64,000 nt of DNA, taken from assembly GCA_018266075.1 (NCBI GenBank), contig JAFEBB010000020.1, positions 1 to 64,000 of the forward strand. Direction: 5' to 3'. Position 1 is the stretch's first letter, and each line of letters begins with the position of its first letter. The position numbers and the translations under genes were made by a program. Under the pieces are notes generated by a model. The model worked only from the letters and a program-made list of their open reading frames with translations. It did no database searches and was not told where the DNA came from. This stretch comes from Deltaproteobacteria bacterium. Lineage in GTDB: Bacteria > Myxococcota > Myxococcia > Myxococcales > SZAS-1. This document shows, piece after piece, positions 18,361 to 28,291 of this stretch.

Positions 18361-18442
18361 TGAGGGTCGGATAACCCAAGGCCCCAAACAGCCCGAAAAT
18401 TCCGACGTTTGCCCGGCAGGCTGGCAAGCAGCCGGGACAAAA

Positions 18443-18479
18443 TGTCACGCCGTTCGGCCGCACAGGACCGGGCGTGACA
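18443..18479. promoter_or_regulatory. TGTCACG dyad upstream of gspC: enhancer site and/or terminator
   Basis: Inverted repeat TGTCACGCC (18443-18451) / GGCGTGACA (18471-18479), centres of the TGTCAC cores about 30 nt apart. The same TGTCAC core occurs twice upstream of the second gspC (19349-19355, 19381-19387), so it may be the binding site of a shared activator. On the minus strand the stem is followed by TTTT, so it could also act as a terminator for the gene ending at 18485. Both uses are possible. Confidence 0.5.
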
Positions 18480-18484
18480 AAGCG

Positions 18485-19264
18485 TCAATCGCGGAGCTCC
18501 AGGGCGATGTTCCGCGTCGAGCCCGCGCGCTCCAGGGAGACGACAGCGTGGCTGGCCGTGAGCAAGGCGGGCAGGTGGGCAGCGAGTGCGTCCAGGTTTC
18601 CGACGTCGATGCCGTCGACGCTGTGGATCACATCGCCGACCTGCAGGCCCAGCGCGGCAGCTGGACCGCCAGGCTGCACCCACAGCGCCGTCACGCCGCT
18701 GATTCTGCCGTTCTTCAGAACCGGGAGTACGCGCGCGCTGGTCAGCCAGAGATTCGGATCGGCGGCCAAGCGATTGCGCTCTACGTGGGTCAGCGTGGCC
18801 ACGACGTCGGGCTCGCGCTCCGAGCGCGCAGCCGCGATGGGACCGTCGAGGCCGACCGAGTGCAGCGTGTCTCCGCACCGGACGATCGCCCGGTCGCTCT
18901 CGACGGACTCGAGCACGCAATCGCCGAGAGAATCTCCGGGCAAGAGCGGCACCGCGCCGCGGCCTTCGTCGAGCAGCGCCCACGACCACGCGGCGTGATT
19001 CGACAAGACCGCCCCGCGCAGGTGCGCCATCGGCGGCGCCGGCGCCGGCGCCAGTGGCTGCGGTGCGCGCGGGCTGATGCCGAACACGCGCGCCATCTGG
19101 ATTTCGTCGAGTGTCACATGCGGATTGGGCGCCGGACTGGACAGTTTTGGCACGAAGAACAGTGGCTCCACGGCGGCGTCCACCACGGCGCTCACCGCCA
19201 GGGCGATGAGCAGCGCAGCGGCACCGACCCCCATCAAGTCCAGCCAGCGAAAGGCGCAGCGCAT
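18485..19264 (-). CDS. free-standing second GspC-like PDZ protein
   Basis: 259 aa with the same plan as GspC: an N-terminal membrane segment (about 9-33), a linker rich in Pro/Ala, a HR-like domain (about 85-150, HLRGAVLSNHAAWSWALLDEG and GDSLGDCVLESV), and a C-terminal PDZ domain (about 185-259, GVTALWVQPGGPAAALGLQVGDVI). I chose the ATG at 19264 because GGGAG lies 5 nt before it and because a TTG start at 19297 falls inside the promoter. It has its own perfect sigma-54 promoter (19293-19308). It may be an alternative GspC giving the secreton different substrate or secretin contacts; that is inference. It ends 173 nt upstream of gspC. Confidence 0.8.
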   Translation of the reverse strand: MRCAFRWLDLMGVGAAALLIALAVSAVVDAAVEPLFFVPKLSSPAPNPHVTLDEIQMARVFGISPRAPQPLAPAPAPPMAHLRGAVLSNHAAWSWALLDEGRGAVPLLPGDSLGDCVLESVESDRAIVRCGDTLHSVGLDGPIAAARSEREPDVVATLTHVERNRLAADPNLWLTSARVLPVLKNGRISGVTALWVQPGGPAAALGLQVGDVIHSVDGIDVGNLDALAAHLPALLTASHAVVSLERAGSTRNIALELRD

Positions 19265-19292
19265 GATCGCTCCCGGGAATGGCTTCCGGGAG

Positions 19293-19308
19293 AGCAAGCG
19301 CGGTGCCA
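19293..19308 (-). promoter_or_regulatory. sigma-54 (-24/-12) promoter of the second gspC
   Basis: Minus strand TGGCACC-GCGC-TTGCT, a perfect -24/-12 match with correct spacing. Predicted transcription start near 19282, leader about 18 nt to the ATG at 19264. It shares the TGGCACC-N4-TTGCT form with the gspC promoter. Confidence 0.75.
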
Positions 19309-19348
19309 GCGGGAAGTGCGCGAGATCGCGTGCGTCGATCCGGTCGCG

Positions 19349-19387
19349 TGTGACAATCGGCGCCGATCGACACGCGTCGATGTGACA
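19349..19387. promoter_or_regulatory. putative enhancer-binding site cluster upstream of the second gspC
   Basis: Two TGTGACA (TGTCACA on the minus strand) elements at 19349-19355 and 19381-19387 are direct repeats 32 nt apart, roughly three helical turns. Between them are a perfect palindrome ATCGGCGCCGAT (19356-19367) and a dyad ATCGAC-ACGC-GTCGAT (19366-19381). The cluster lies about 67-105 nt upstream of the predicted start at 19282, a normal distance for an NtrC-type activator. The response regulator gene ends at 19388, so the cluster fills the gap. Confidence 0.5.
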
Positions 19388-20800
<1,413 letters not shown>

Positions 20801-20839
20801 GGCGGGAATAAACCGCGAGGGTCGTCGCAGATTCCGTGA

Positions 20840-21178
20840 TCAGCCGACGGCGAGCAGCTCCACCTCGAAGATCAGCGTCGCGCCGGGCGGGATGGCGCCG
20901 GGGAAGCCGCGGTCCCCGTAGGCCAGGTTCGAAGGAATGGTCAGCTTGCGCTTCTCGCCCACCTTCATGCCCGCGACGCCCTCGTCCCAGCCGCGGATCA
21001 CCTGGCCGGCCCCGAGCTGGAAGGGGAAGGGCCGGCCGCGGTCGACGGAGGAGTCGAACTTCTTCCCGTCGGTGAGCCAGCCCGTGTAGTGCACGGTGAC
21101 CTTCTTTCCCGCGGTGGCCTCGGGGCCGGTGCCGGTCTGAAGCACGTCGTAGGTCAGGCCGCTGGCGGTGGTGGGCAT
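20840..21178 (-). CDS. FKBP-type peptidyl-prolyl isomerase
   Basis: 112 aa single-domain FKBP without a signal peptide, so probably cytosolic. Characteristic motifs are [48 protein letters not shown], and [14 protein letters not shown], which together form the FK506-binding pocket with the conserved Tyr, Phe, Asp, Val-Ile and Trp positions. The start is the ATG at 21178, which gives the usual short N-terminus; a longer frame reads into the neighbouring gene antisense. Catalyses cis-trans isomerisation of prolyl bonds. Confidence 0.95.
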   Translation of the reverse strand: MPTTASGLTYDVLQTGTGPEATAGKKVTVHYTGWLTDGKKFDSSVDRGRPFPFQLGAGQVIRGWDEGVAGMKVGEKRKLTIPSNLAYGDRGFPGAIPPGATLIFEVELLAVG

Positions 21179-21234
21179 GGTGCGCTTTCTGGCCGCGGTC
21201 GCGGCCGTTCGCGTGGAGCTGCGGTGGAGCGATA

Positions 21235-24200
21235 CTACGGTGTGAGCACCCGCACCGACGCGGGTTCGAGCTGAATGCCGATGTAGCGGCCGCCGTCGTC
21301 CGGGTATTCGACGATGTCCGAGAAGTTGGCGTCGAGCTGCGCGGCGGAGTCGTTCTGCCAGGTGCCGTCGGCGGCCTGGTGGAGCACGAAGAACCCCGGG
21401 AAGCCGAAGCCGGCGGCCACGATCTCCGCGCCGCCGTCGGGCAGGTCCACCTCGAAAGCTCGGCGCACGACGCCGCCGTTGTTGTTGAGGCCGGCGACGG
21501 GCGCGGCGAGGCCCACGCCCGTGGTCTCGTCGAAGGCGAAGAGGCCCTGGCTGCTGCCGCAGCACGGGTTGGACGGGAACCCGCGGATGTTTCCGCCGTT
21601 CTGGCCCGGGCAGCCCGCGGAGCCCTCGATGAGGACGATGGGCGCGTCTTGCACGAAGGTGCCCTTGTTGTCCTGGCCGCAGCTGGGCCAGAACCCGCCA
21701 CCGCCGTCGGTGAGCTCGGTGCCACCGAAGAGGAAGGGGCCACCGTCCGCGGACACGAACGGACTGCCACTGGGCTCGGTGACCACCAGCGCGCCTCCCG
21801 TGTACACCGCGTACCGGAAGCCGGACTTGTCGACGCCGTAGGCCGCCAGGTTCTGGAGCGCGCCGGAGGCCACCACGCTCGTGGCCGGGTCCACGGAGAG
21901 GCTGCTGCCCTCGGCCGTGAGGTGCAGCGCGTGCACGTCGCCGCTCTGGAGGTCGGCGAGCAGCGCCCAGGCCGCGTCGTCGCGGGCGGGATCCGCCCAG
22001 AGGCTCTGCACCTGGTCGATCATCGTCAGCGTGCCGGCGTCGGTGAGGAGCGGGACGGGCGTGGGGCTCGCGTCGATCTGGGTGGCGTCGGGGTAGCGCA
22101 GGGCCACCCAGCTGCTTCCTTCGACGGCCAGCGTCCAGAGCTCGCCGCCGTTGCGCAGGGCGATGCCGGTGGGCGAGGGATCCATCGTCTGCTCCAGGCT
22201 CATGTACGCGAGGCTGCTGCGGACGCCCGGAGGCCCGCCCTGGCTGGGCGGCGTGTTGTCGGCGGTGGCGAAGAGGTCGATGGAGCGCGCGAGGATGTCC
22301 TCGGCGGCCACGAGCGTGCCGCCGTCCACGGCGATGACCGAGAGGCTCGCCACGATGCCGGACACTTCATACTGCTCGCCCTCGGAGAACTGACGCTTGG
22401 CGGCGCCGGGGTAGAACTCCAGGCCCGCGGTGGTGGCGATGCAGAGGTCGTCGAGGCCGTCGCCGTTGAAGTCCATGGCCGCGAGCGCCGTGGGCTGGAC
22501 CTCCGCGGACCCGCCGTCGGCGGCCTGGCCGGGCGACTCCAGCGCCGGCAGGTGGTGGGCCACCCACGGGTCGAACTCCAGTTGGCAGCTCCCGTTGCGG
22601 TGCAGGAGCAGCCAGCGCTCGCCCGCGAAGCTCTTTGTCCGCGACACGCCGAGCGCGATGGCGCGGATGGACGGGAGCGGCACGGCGTCGATCACGGACT
22701 CGTCGGGCGCCAGGGTCTGCTCCTGGCCGCCGCCGGGCAGGCCGACGTTCTGGAGATCGGTCACGCTGCCGCCGCACGCGCTCCCCGGCGGATCGAAGGT
22801 GACCAGCTGCGAGCCGCCGCCAGCGGGGAGGTTGATGGCGTAGAACGACTGCCCGCCCACGTCGTCGAGGGTGGCCAGGCCCACCAGGTTCATCGCCTTG
22901 TCGTTGGCGTCCGGGTTCACCGGGGTGCTGAAGAGCGTGCCCGGCGAGGCGATGCCGTCGAGCTCCGCGAGGTTCTGGGTGCCGCCGTCCTGCCGCACGC
23001 TCATGAGCTCCGCGGCGCCCCAGGGCTGGCCGTTGACGTCGGTGGCCACGAAGACCCGCTCCGGCGAGCGATCGGCCTGCTGGGCCGGGAGCGGCTTCAC
23101 CTGGCCGCCGTCGTTCTGGAGATCGAAGCCGATCTGGCCGAGCACCTCGTCCACGTTCACCTGGAACCCGCCGACCACCAGCAGCTGCCCGGGCGCGAGC
23201 AACCCGGGGAAGCCGTCGCCGCAGTAGGGCATGAGGCCGCGCGAGAGGCGCCCGCCGCCCGGGAGCGACTCGTAGAGCTCCACCGCGCTGCTCGTCGCGG
23301 GCGTCGCCGGCACGGGCACGCCGCACACCCGGCAGCTGAAGTCGCCCTGGCCGTCGTTGGCGCAGGCCGCGTGCGGCCCGCCATCGGGGACGCCGCACGA
23401 GTTGCTGAAGCACGCGAACTCGTTTGGGCCCGGGCCCGGGAGGCAGTCGGCCGGGCCGCAGTCGTAGCCGCCGAAGCCGTCGTCATGGCACTGGAAGAGG
23501 CCGCAGTCGAAGGCGCCGGGCCCGGTGGAACGGCAGGGGAGCGGGGTGCTGCCACCGTCGGGCTCGTTGATGAAGGCGCCGCAGGTGTAGCCGCCGTCGC
23601 CGAAGGGCTGGTAGCACTGGGAGTGCGTCTCGCTGAGCACGCAGTTGCCATTTGGGCCACAATTCACCGCCGCGTTGCAGAGCAGATTTCCGGAGTTGGT
23701 GGTCACGCAGTACTTCGAGCACTGAAACTGCGGGCCGTAGGTCTGGTAGCCCGCGTCCGCCGGAACGCAGTCGAGTTGCGCGCCGTCGTCGCTGCAGTGG
23801 AGGCCCTGCGCGTCGACGGTGCAGAGGACCGAGGTCTCCGAGCCGCTCGGGGTGTACTCCGGGGCGTAGCACTGCGGGTTGTTGTTGCTGTCGAGCCCGC
23901 AGCCGAAGAGCTGCGAGCCCGGGCCGGCGTCGGGCCAGCAGGCAGACTGCGGATGCGGGTTGCAGTCGGGCGTTAAGTTCTTGCCGCCGCCGCCCAACTG
24001 ATGGGCCTGCTGGTAGCGCACGAGCACGTCGGCCATGCCGTCGCCGGTGACGTCCGCGAGCGTCACGTCCTTCACCTGGTTGTTGCCGCCGGGGATGATG
24101 AGGTTGCGCCCCGTCGTGGGGACCGCTCCGCCGTACACGAACCCGAGCGTGGCGCTTCCGCCCACGTCCAGGCCTTGCAGCATCAGGTCCTGAAAGCCGT

Positions 24201-25185
24201 CGCCGTCGACGTCGCCCACGCGCAGGGTCTGGGGCACGAGCACCGGCGCGCTGAGCTGCGGGTTGGCCACGGTGACGTACAGGTCGCTGCTCGGGACGCC
24301 GGCGTTGGGATCGTCGTCCACCAGCAGCAGGTGATCCACGGTGTTGGCGTTGGGCCCGGCGGTGTACGTGAGGCCGTTGACGCTGCCGTGGCTGGAGTTG
24401 CCGTTCCAGGCCAGCTCGAAGTGGAAGGTGCCCGCGCCGCGGCCTCCCGAGGCGGAGAGGCTCACCAAGTCACCGGGGCGCACCACGCCGGAGACGGGCG
24501 ACGCCACCAGCGGCGGGAGCTGCGAGGCGGGCGTGTTCACCGAGACGGTGAGCTGCACCACGTTCGCCGGGTTCGGCGTGGCCGCGTTGAACTCCACGGC
24601 GTCGAGCGCGGTGTACGTGTACGTGTTGGTGCCGGTCGGATCGTAGGGCGGGAGCAGGAACGTGATCTGGGTGAGGGTGCGATCGACGATCTGGAACGGC
24701 GCGCCCGCGTCGCAGGTGCCGAACGACGCGCCCGCCGGCGGGAGGATCTGGTAGGGCGCGGCGCCGCCGCCCACGGTGACGTGGACCTCGCTGCACTCGT
24801 TCCCCGAGGTGCCCTGCTGCGAGGCGGAGAACGGCGCGCCAACGGTCACGGTGACGTCGAAGGTGCCGCCGTCCCCGTCCGTGACGTGCACCACGTCGCG
24901 CTGGTTTGGGTTGAGGCAAGCCGCGTAGCTGGAGATGGCGCCTCCATCGTCGGGCGCGAGCAGACCGCAGCCTCCATCGAGGTGCAGCTCCGACGAGTAC
25001 GTGAACGGCGGCACACCGCTGGTCACGGTGAGCGTGTCCACCTCATCGGGCGCGGGCGTGAGCGTCGAAGGGGAGACCTTGAGCTGGGGCGGCGGGGACG
25101 GAGGCGCGTTCTGGGTTTGGGGCGCCGTGAAGCTCCGGCCGCAGCCCGCCAAGACCACCAAGGCCACCAACGCCACACGCCGCAT
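21235..25185 (-). CDS. large Cys-rich FG-GAP/VCBS-type lipoprotein
   Basis: 1316 aa from the ATG at 25185 (GGGGAG Shine-Dalgarno 5 nt ahead). The N-terminus is a lipoprotein signal, [15 protein letters not shown], with Cys at about residue 15, then Pro-rich, Ig-like beta domains (about 35-300). FG-GAP/VCBS calcium-binding blades are seen in [30 protein letters not shown] and [18 protein letters not shown] (DxDxDGxxD pattern). Between about 420 and 640 is a remarkable stretch with more than 25 cysteines, in short units such as [19 protein letters not shown]. Surface protein of unknown function. Repeated DGG spacing is typical of myxobacterial secreted proteins. It could be exported by the adjacent T2SS. 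Confidence 0.85.
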   Translation of the reverse strand: MRRVALVALVVLAGCGRSFTAPQTQNAPPSPPPQLKVSPSTLTPAPDEVDTLTVTSGVPPFTYSSELHLDGGCGLLAPDDGGAISSYAACLNPNQRDVVHVTDGDGGTFDVTVTVGAPFSASQQGTSGNECSEVHVTVGGGAAPYQILPPAGASFGTCDAGAPFQIVDRTLTQITFLLPPYDPTGTNTYTYTALDAVEFNAATPNPANVVQLTVSVNTPASQLPPLVASPVSGVVRPGDLVSLSASGGRGAGTFHFELAWNGNSSHGSVNGLTYTAGPNANTVDHLLLVDDDPNAGVPSSDLYVTVANPQLSAPVLVPQTLRVGDVDGDGFQDLMLQGLDVGGSATLGFVYGGAVPTTGRNLIIPGGNNQVKDVTLADVTGDGMADVLVRYQQAHQLGGGGKNLTPDCNPHPQSACWPDAGPGSQLFGCGLDSNNNPQCYAPEYTPSGSETSVLCTVDAQGLHCSDDGAQLDCVPADAGYQTYGPQFQCSKYCVTTNSGNLLCNAAVNCGPNGNCVLSETHSQCYQPFGDGGYTCGAFINEPDGGSTPLPCRSTGPGAFDCGLFQCHDDGFGGYDCGPADCLPGPGPNEFACFSNSCGVPDGGPHAACANDGQGDFSCRVCGVPVPATPATSSAVELYESLPGGGRLSRGLMPYCGDGFPGLLAPGQLLVVGGFQVNVDEVLGQIGFDLQNDGGQVKPLPAQQADRSPERVFVATDVNGQPWGAAELMSVRQDGGTQNLAELDGIASPGTLFSTPVNPDANDKAMNLVGLATLDDVGGQSFYAINLPAGGGSQLVTFDPPGSACGGSVTDLQNVGLPGGGQEQTLAPDESVIDAVPLPSIRAIALGVSRTKSFAGERWLLLHRNGSCQLEFDPWVAHHLPALESPGQAADGGSAEVQPTALAAMDFNGDGLDDLCIATTAGLEFYPGAAKRQFSEGEQYEVSGIVASLSVIAVDGGTLVAAEDILARSIDLFATADNTPPSQGGPPGVRSSLAYMSLEQTMDPSPTGIALRNGGELWTLAVEGSSWVALRYPDATQIDASPTPVPLLTDAGTLTMIDQVQSLWADPARDDAAWALLADLQSGDVHALHLTAEGSSLSVDPATSVVASGALQNLAAYGVDKSGFRYAVYTGGALVVTEPSGSPFVSADGGPFLFGGTELTDGGGGFWPSCGQDNKGTFVQDAPIVLIEGSAGCPGQNGGNIRGFPSNPCCGSSQGLFAFDETTGVGLAAPVAGLNNNGGVVRRAFEVDLPDGGAEIVAAGFGFPGFFVLHQAADGTWQNDSAAQLDANFSDIVEYPDDGGRYIGIQLEPASVRVLTP

Positions 25186-25243
25186 GGATCGCTCCCCGCT
25201 CACTGTCGGGGATTAGATGCGGAGCGCTGCCTGGCGTCCAGCG

Positions 25244-25969
25244 TCAGCGACCGGACTGGATGGTCCGGAACGCGCGCATGAACTCGTCGATCTCCGTGGA
25301 AAACGCGGCCCGTCCTCGCTCGGCGGCGGCCATGCGGATGCGGCGCTTGGTCGATTGATACGCCGAGGGCTTGAGCTGTCCCAGCCGGCGCGCCTGGGCC
25401 GCGGCCTTCTCGCGCACCTGCTCCAATGGGCCGACCTCCTGCACGATGCCCATGCGCAGCGCCTCCTCGGGCGGCACCAGCGTGCCGTGGAGGCAAACCG
25501 GGATGATGGCCGCAGCGGGCACGGTCTCGCGGGCGATCTCCACGATGAAGCTCGGCAGCGGCACGCCGATGGCGACCTCAGAGAGGCCAATTCGATACGT
25601 CCCCTCGGCGGCCACGCGGATGTCGGCGCCCAGGGCGAGCACGGCGCCGCCGGCGATGGCGTGCCCGGTGATGGCCGCGACCACCGGCTTGGGGAAGGTG
25701 AAGAGCCGCGTGGTGGTGGCGCAGAGGTGCTCGAGGGTCTTCTTGAAATCGGCCTCGTTCAGCGTGGGCAGGAGCTTGAGGTCGAGGCCGGCGGAGAAGA
25801 AGCCATCGCGGCCGGCGAGGACCACCGCAGAGAGGTCGGGATCGCGCTCGCAGGCGTCGAGCGTGGTGTCGAGCTGGGTGAGGAACTCGTCCTGGATGGC
25901 GTTGGCCTTGGCGTCGTCGAGGTGGATGAAGCCCAGGCCCTCGCGCTTCTCGAGCGTCAGTCGTTTCAT
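25244..25969 (-). CDS. enoyl-CoA hydratase/isomerase family protein
   Basis: 241 aa crotonase-fold protein. The oxyanion-hole segments are visible: GRDGFFSAGLDLKLL (about 53-67) and ITGHAIAGGAVLALGADIRVA (about 100-120). The usual catalytic Glu pair of hydratases is not clear: the ...GLSEVAIGVPLP region carries one Glu (near 131), so it may be an isomerase or another crotonase-type enzyme rather than a classical hydratase. ATG at 25969. It is upstream of the large lipoprotein on the same strand (58-nt gap). It probably acts in fatty-acid or amino-acid catabolism. Confidence 0.85.
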   Translation of the reverse strand: MKRLTLEKREGLGFIHLDDAKANAIQDEFLTQLDTTLDACERDPDLSAVVLAGRDGFFSAGLDLKLLPTLNEADFKKTLEHLCATTTRLFTFPKPVVAAITGHAIAGGAVLALGADIRVAAEGTYRIGLSEVAIGVPLPSFIVEIARETVPAAAIIPVCLHGTLVPPEEALRMGIVQEVGPLEQVREKAAAQARRLGQLKPSAYQSTKRRIRMAAAERGRAAFSTEIDEFMRAFRTIQSGR

Positions 25970-26053
25970 GGCGGTCTCCAGAGGCGCGCATCCTAATGTC
26001 GAGGTCTGTCGATTGCCCACCGCGACCCGACCTGGGCGCGTAAATTTTCCACC

Positions 26054-26695
26054 GTGCTCCTCACCGTCCACGACCACGCGCTGCCCGACGCCGAGTTCCG
26101 CGCGCTCTGGAAGCAGCTTCGCGCCGTGGGCAACGAGCGCCTGCGCCAGGGCTACTGGACCACGTTCTGGTACGACTTCGGACCGCCGCGAAACGCCGTC
26201 GATCGCGCGGTGCTGCGGCTGCGCGAGCGCTTCGGCGGTTGGGATGCGAAGGGCGTCGAGTGGTGGCTCGGCCGGACGGATCTGCGGCGCGTGCCCATCG
26301 AGCTCCACGCCGATCGCGACAACCACCTCTTCGACGACACCGGCCAGCTTCGGCATCCGAATCAGAGCTCGGTGCTCTACTTCAACCGCGTGAAGGGCGG
26401 GGCGCTGATGGTGCTCGACCAGAAGCAATCGCGCGATCTGAAGCGGCTGATTCCGGCGACCGCGCGCGATTGGGCGCTGGCGGCGCCGCGCCCAAACCGG
26501 TTCGTGCACTTTCCCGGCGATCGGGTGCACGCCGTCCTCGACGCCAACAACGAGCTTCCCAGCAAGCCCCTGAAGGGTCCGCCCACGCCGATTCGCTGGG
26601 CGCTGGTGGTGAACTGGTGGCGTCGGCGTCCGCGGCGGGTGCCCGAGTGGGACGGCCGCATCTACCCTGCGTTGGCGCTTCCGCCTGTGCCATGA
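26054..26695 (+). CDS. 2OG-Fe(II) oxygenase-like protein
   Basis: 213 aa, GTG start. The C-terminal half matches the prolyl-hydroxylase-like 2-oxoglutarate/iron oxygenase core. His85-x-Asp87 in IELHADRDN, the strand GGALMVLDQ, then PNRFVHFPGDRVHAVL with a candidate third iron ligand His159, and RWALVVNWW with Arg181 placed to bind 2-oxoglutarate. All of the facial triad and the anchoring arginine are therefore present. Substrate unknown. Its stop overlaps the start of the following TPR gene in an ATGA, so the two are coupled. Confidence 0.7.
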   Translation: MLLTVHDHALPDAEFRALWKQLRAVGNERLRQGYWTTFWYDFGPPRNAVDRAVLRLRERFGGWDAKGVEWWLGRTDLRRVPIELHADRDNHLFDDTGQLRHPNQSSVLYFNRVKGGALMVLDQKQSRDLKRLIPATARDWALAAPRPNRFVHFPGDRVHAVLDANNELPSKPLKGPPTPIRWALVVNWWRRRPRRVPEWDGRIYPALALPPVP

Positions 26696-27288
26696 TGCGC
26701 CAAATGGGACTCTTCAAGAGCGACCCCCAGGCGGAAGACAAGAAGGCGCTGTCCGAGGCCCTCGACGAGCTCAAGGCGCGTCCTTCCGACGTGCGCCTGC
26801 TCATGAAGGCCGCCGAGGCGTCGCACAAGCTGGGTCAGGGGTTCGAGTCGGCGAGGTACTACGCGCAGGCAGCGAATCGCTACTCGGAGGAGGGCTTTCT
26901 CCTCAAGGCCGTGGCCGTGAACAAGATCGCCGCGGGGCTCTTGCCGGATGCGCCGGAGCTGATGGAGCAAGAGGCGGAGTTCTACGCGCAGCTCGAGCTG
27001 GTGCAGGACGCGTTCGAGAGCCTGAAGAAGGCCATCGCGCTGCACGAGAAGCGCGGCGACAAGGTGAATGCGTTTGCTGCGCGCCGGAAGCTGCTCGCGG
27101 TGGATCCGGACAACGCCGCGGGACGCGTGGCGCTCGCCGAGTTCTTCGTCACGCAGGGCAAGGTCAACGAGGCGCTCGAAGAGCTGGCGAAGGTCGCGGT
27201 GCAGCTGCACCTGCACGGCAAGCACCGCGATCGCGACAAGGTGAACGCGCGCGTGGCGTATCTGAAGAAGAAGCTGATGCCGGCGTAG
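26692..27288 (+). CDS. tetratricopeptide-repeat protein
   Basis: 198 aa, all-helical, with about four TPR units (for example DVRLLMKAAEASHKLGQGFE and AAGRVALAEFFVTQGKVNEA). No signal peptide. The start ATG at 26692 overlaps the upstream stop; an ATG at 26704 (MGLFK) is an alternative. Coupling to the oxygenase-like gene suggests a shared complex or pathway. TPR proteins are protein-interaction scaffolds; the partner is unknown. Confidence 0.85.
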   Translation: MMRQMGLFKSDPQAEDKKALSEALDELKARPSDVRLLMKAAEASHKLGQGFESARYYAQAANRYSEEGFLLKAVAVNKIAAGLLPDAPELMEQEAEFYAQLELVQDAFESLKKAIALHEKRGDKVNAFAARRKLLAVDPDNAAGRVALAEFFVTQGKVNEALEELAKVAVQLHLHGKHRDRDKVNARVAYLKKKLMPA

Positions 27289-27339
27289 AACTCGTGGCCG
27301 CGACGCACGAGCCTGCCCCAACCTGACAAGCAAGAGATC

Positions 27340-27372
27340 GCACCTTGTGCGCAGCTGTGCACCTTGCGCAGC
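27340..27372 (+). repeat. imperfect direct repeat before a promoter-like site
   Basis: GCACCTTGTGCGCAGC (27340-27355) is repeated as GCACCTTGCGCAGC (27359-27372), 19 nt apart, about two helical turns. The second copy overlaps the predicted -35 at 27364, so it could be an operator. Function unknown. Confidence 0.35.
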
Positions 27373-27392
27373 GCGATCGGCGCTCGTTACCA
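27364..27392 (+). promoter_or_regulatory. sigma-70-like promoter before the 18-codon ORF
   Basis: TTGCGC (27364-27369), a 17-nt spacer and TTACCA (27387-27392). The -10 is weak by strict consensus but acceptable in GC-rich DNA. Transcription would begin just before the Shine-Dalgarno at 27407. Confidence 0.35.
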
Positions 27393-27421
27393 TTCCTCCG
27401 CTGACGAAAGGAGGTGATGCG

Positions 27422-27478
27422 ATGTCGAGCCATACTCAGGTGGTCGCCATGCGCGTCGCCTCGACGGGTGCGGAGTAG
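27422..27478 (+). CDS. 18-codon peptide ORF with ideal Shine-Dalgarno
   Basis: MSSHTQVVAMRVASTGAE, ending at TAG. A near-complete anti-16S match AAAGGAGGTGAT lies at 27407-27418, with 7 nt between the GGAGG core and the ATG. A strong terminator follows at 27519-27558, so the transcript would be about 160 nt. The peptide is not dominated by one amino acid, so it is not a classical attenuator leader. After the TAG the frame stays open for 18 codons before TGA. Either a real micro-peptide or a leader for the gene at 27602. Confidence 0.4.
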   Translation: MSSHTQVVAMRVASTGAE

Positions 27479-27518
27479 AGCCGTACCGTCGACGCGATCG
27501 GGCGGGTGACCGCCGTGG

Positions 27519-27558
27519 CGCCCGGGAGACACTGACGCTCCCGGGCGTCTTATTTTTT
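27519..27558 (+). terminator. strong intrinsic terminator
   Basis: Stem CGCCCGGGAG (27519-27528) / CTCCCGGGCG (27538-27547), a perfect 10 bp around a 9-nt loop, followed by TCTTATTTTTT. It ends the short transcript above and lies 44 nt before the next ATG at 27602. Confidence 0.85.
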
Positions 27559-27601
27559 CCCCGCTTGCGAGCCGGCCCGCCCCGCGACACGCTTGCTCCC
27601 G

Positions 27602-28288
27602 ATGCCCAAGCGCCCCTCCGCCAAGCGCCCGCGCTCGAAGAAGTCGCCGACGCCGCCGCCCCGGCCGTCGCAGCCGAGTCGATCGGTCGTCGCCCGGCCG
27701 CTGGTGCGCCGGTCGCCCGCGCTCAAGCCCGCGCCGGCCACGCACGAGCCGAGCCTTCATGTGCCCGAGCCCGAGGTGAAGTCGCTGCCGGTGGAGATCG
27801 ATCCCAAGCGGCTCGAGGCTGGCCTCGCGAAGCTCAAGGGCGAGGTCACCCACTGGGTGAACAAGGGGCGCTACACGAAGGTGCGCATCAAGATCTTCGA
27901 CAAGCCGCTCTTGCCAGATTTGCCGATCGGCGTCGTGGCCGCGGCCGAGGGGCTCTCGTTCATGCTGCTCGGGCCGCTCCAGGCCGTGCTTGGAAACCTC
28001 GTCGGGACGGCGGTGCTGAATGTGGAACTCATCTCGGACGCCGTGCACCACGTCAACCGCGGACGCGAGCTGCTGCTGGCCGGCGAGCTGCAAGCGGCTC
28101 TCGCGCAGTTCCGGACGGCGCTGGCGATCGATCGCGGCTGCGCGGCGGCGCACCTGCACATCGGGATCGCGCACAAGCTGCAAGGCGATCGCGAGGGCGC
28201 GCGGGTGAGCTTTGAGAAGGCCGCCGAGCTCGATGCGAAGGGGCCGAGCGGGCTCGAGGCCGAGAAGCTGCTGGCGACGCTGCGCTAA
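27602..28288 (+). CDS. basic N-terminus, TPR-containing protein
   Basis: 228 aa from ATG 27602. Residues 1-45 are Lys/Arg/Pro/Ser rich and probably disordered. A middle domain (about 60-145) includes THWVNKGRYTKVRIKIFDKP and a hydrophobic segment LGPLQAVLGNLVGTAVLNVE, which looks like a small alpha/beta domain. C-terminal TPR helices follow (VNRGRELLLAGELQAALAQF, AHLHIGIAHKLQGDREGARV). No signal peptide. It ends 3 nt from the convergent ppsA gene. Family not recognised. Confidence 0.75.
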   Translation: MPKRPSAKRPRSKKSPTPPPRPSQPSRSVVARPLVRRSPALKPAPATHEPSLHVPEPEVKSLPVEIDPKRLEAGLAKLKGEVTHWVNKGRYTKVRIKIFDKPLLPDLPIGVVAAAEGLSFMLLGPLQAVLGNLVGTAVLNVELISDAVHHVNRGRELLLAGELQAALAQFRTALAIDRGCAAAHLHIGIAHKLQGDREGARVSFEKAAELDAKGPSGLEAEKLLATLR

Positions 28289-28291
28289 GGG

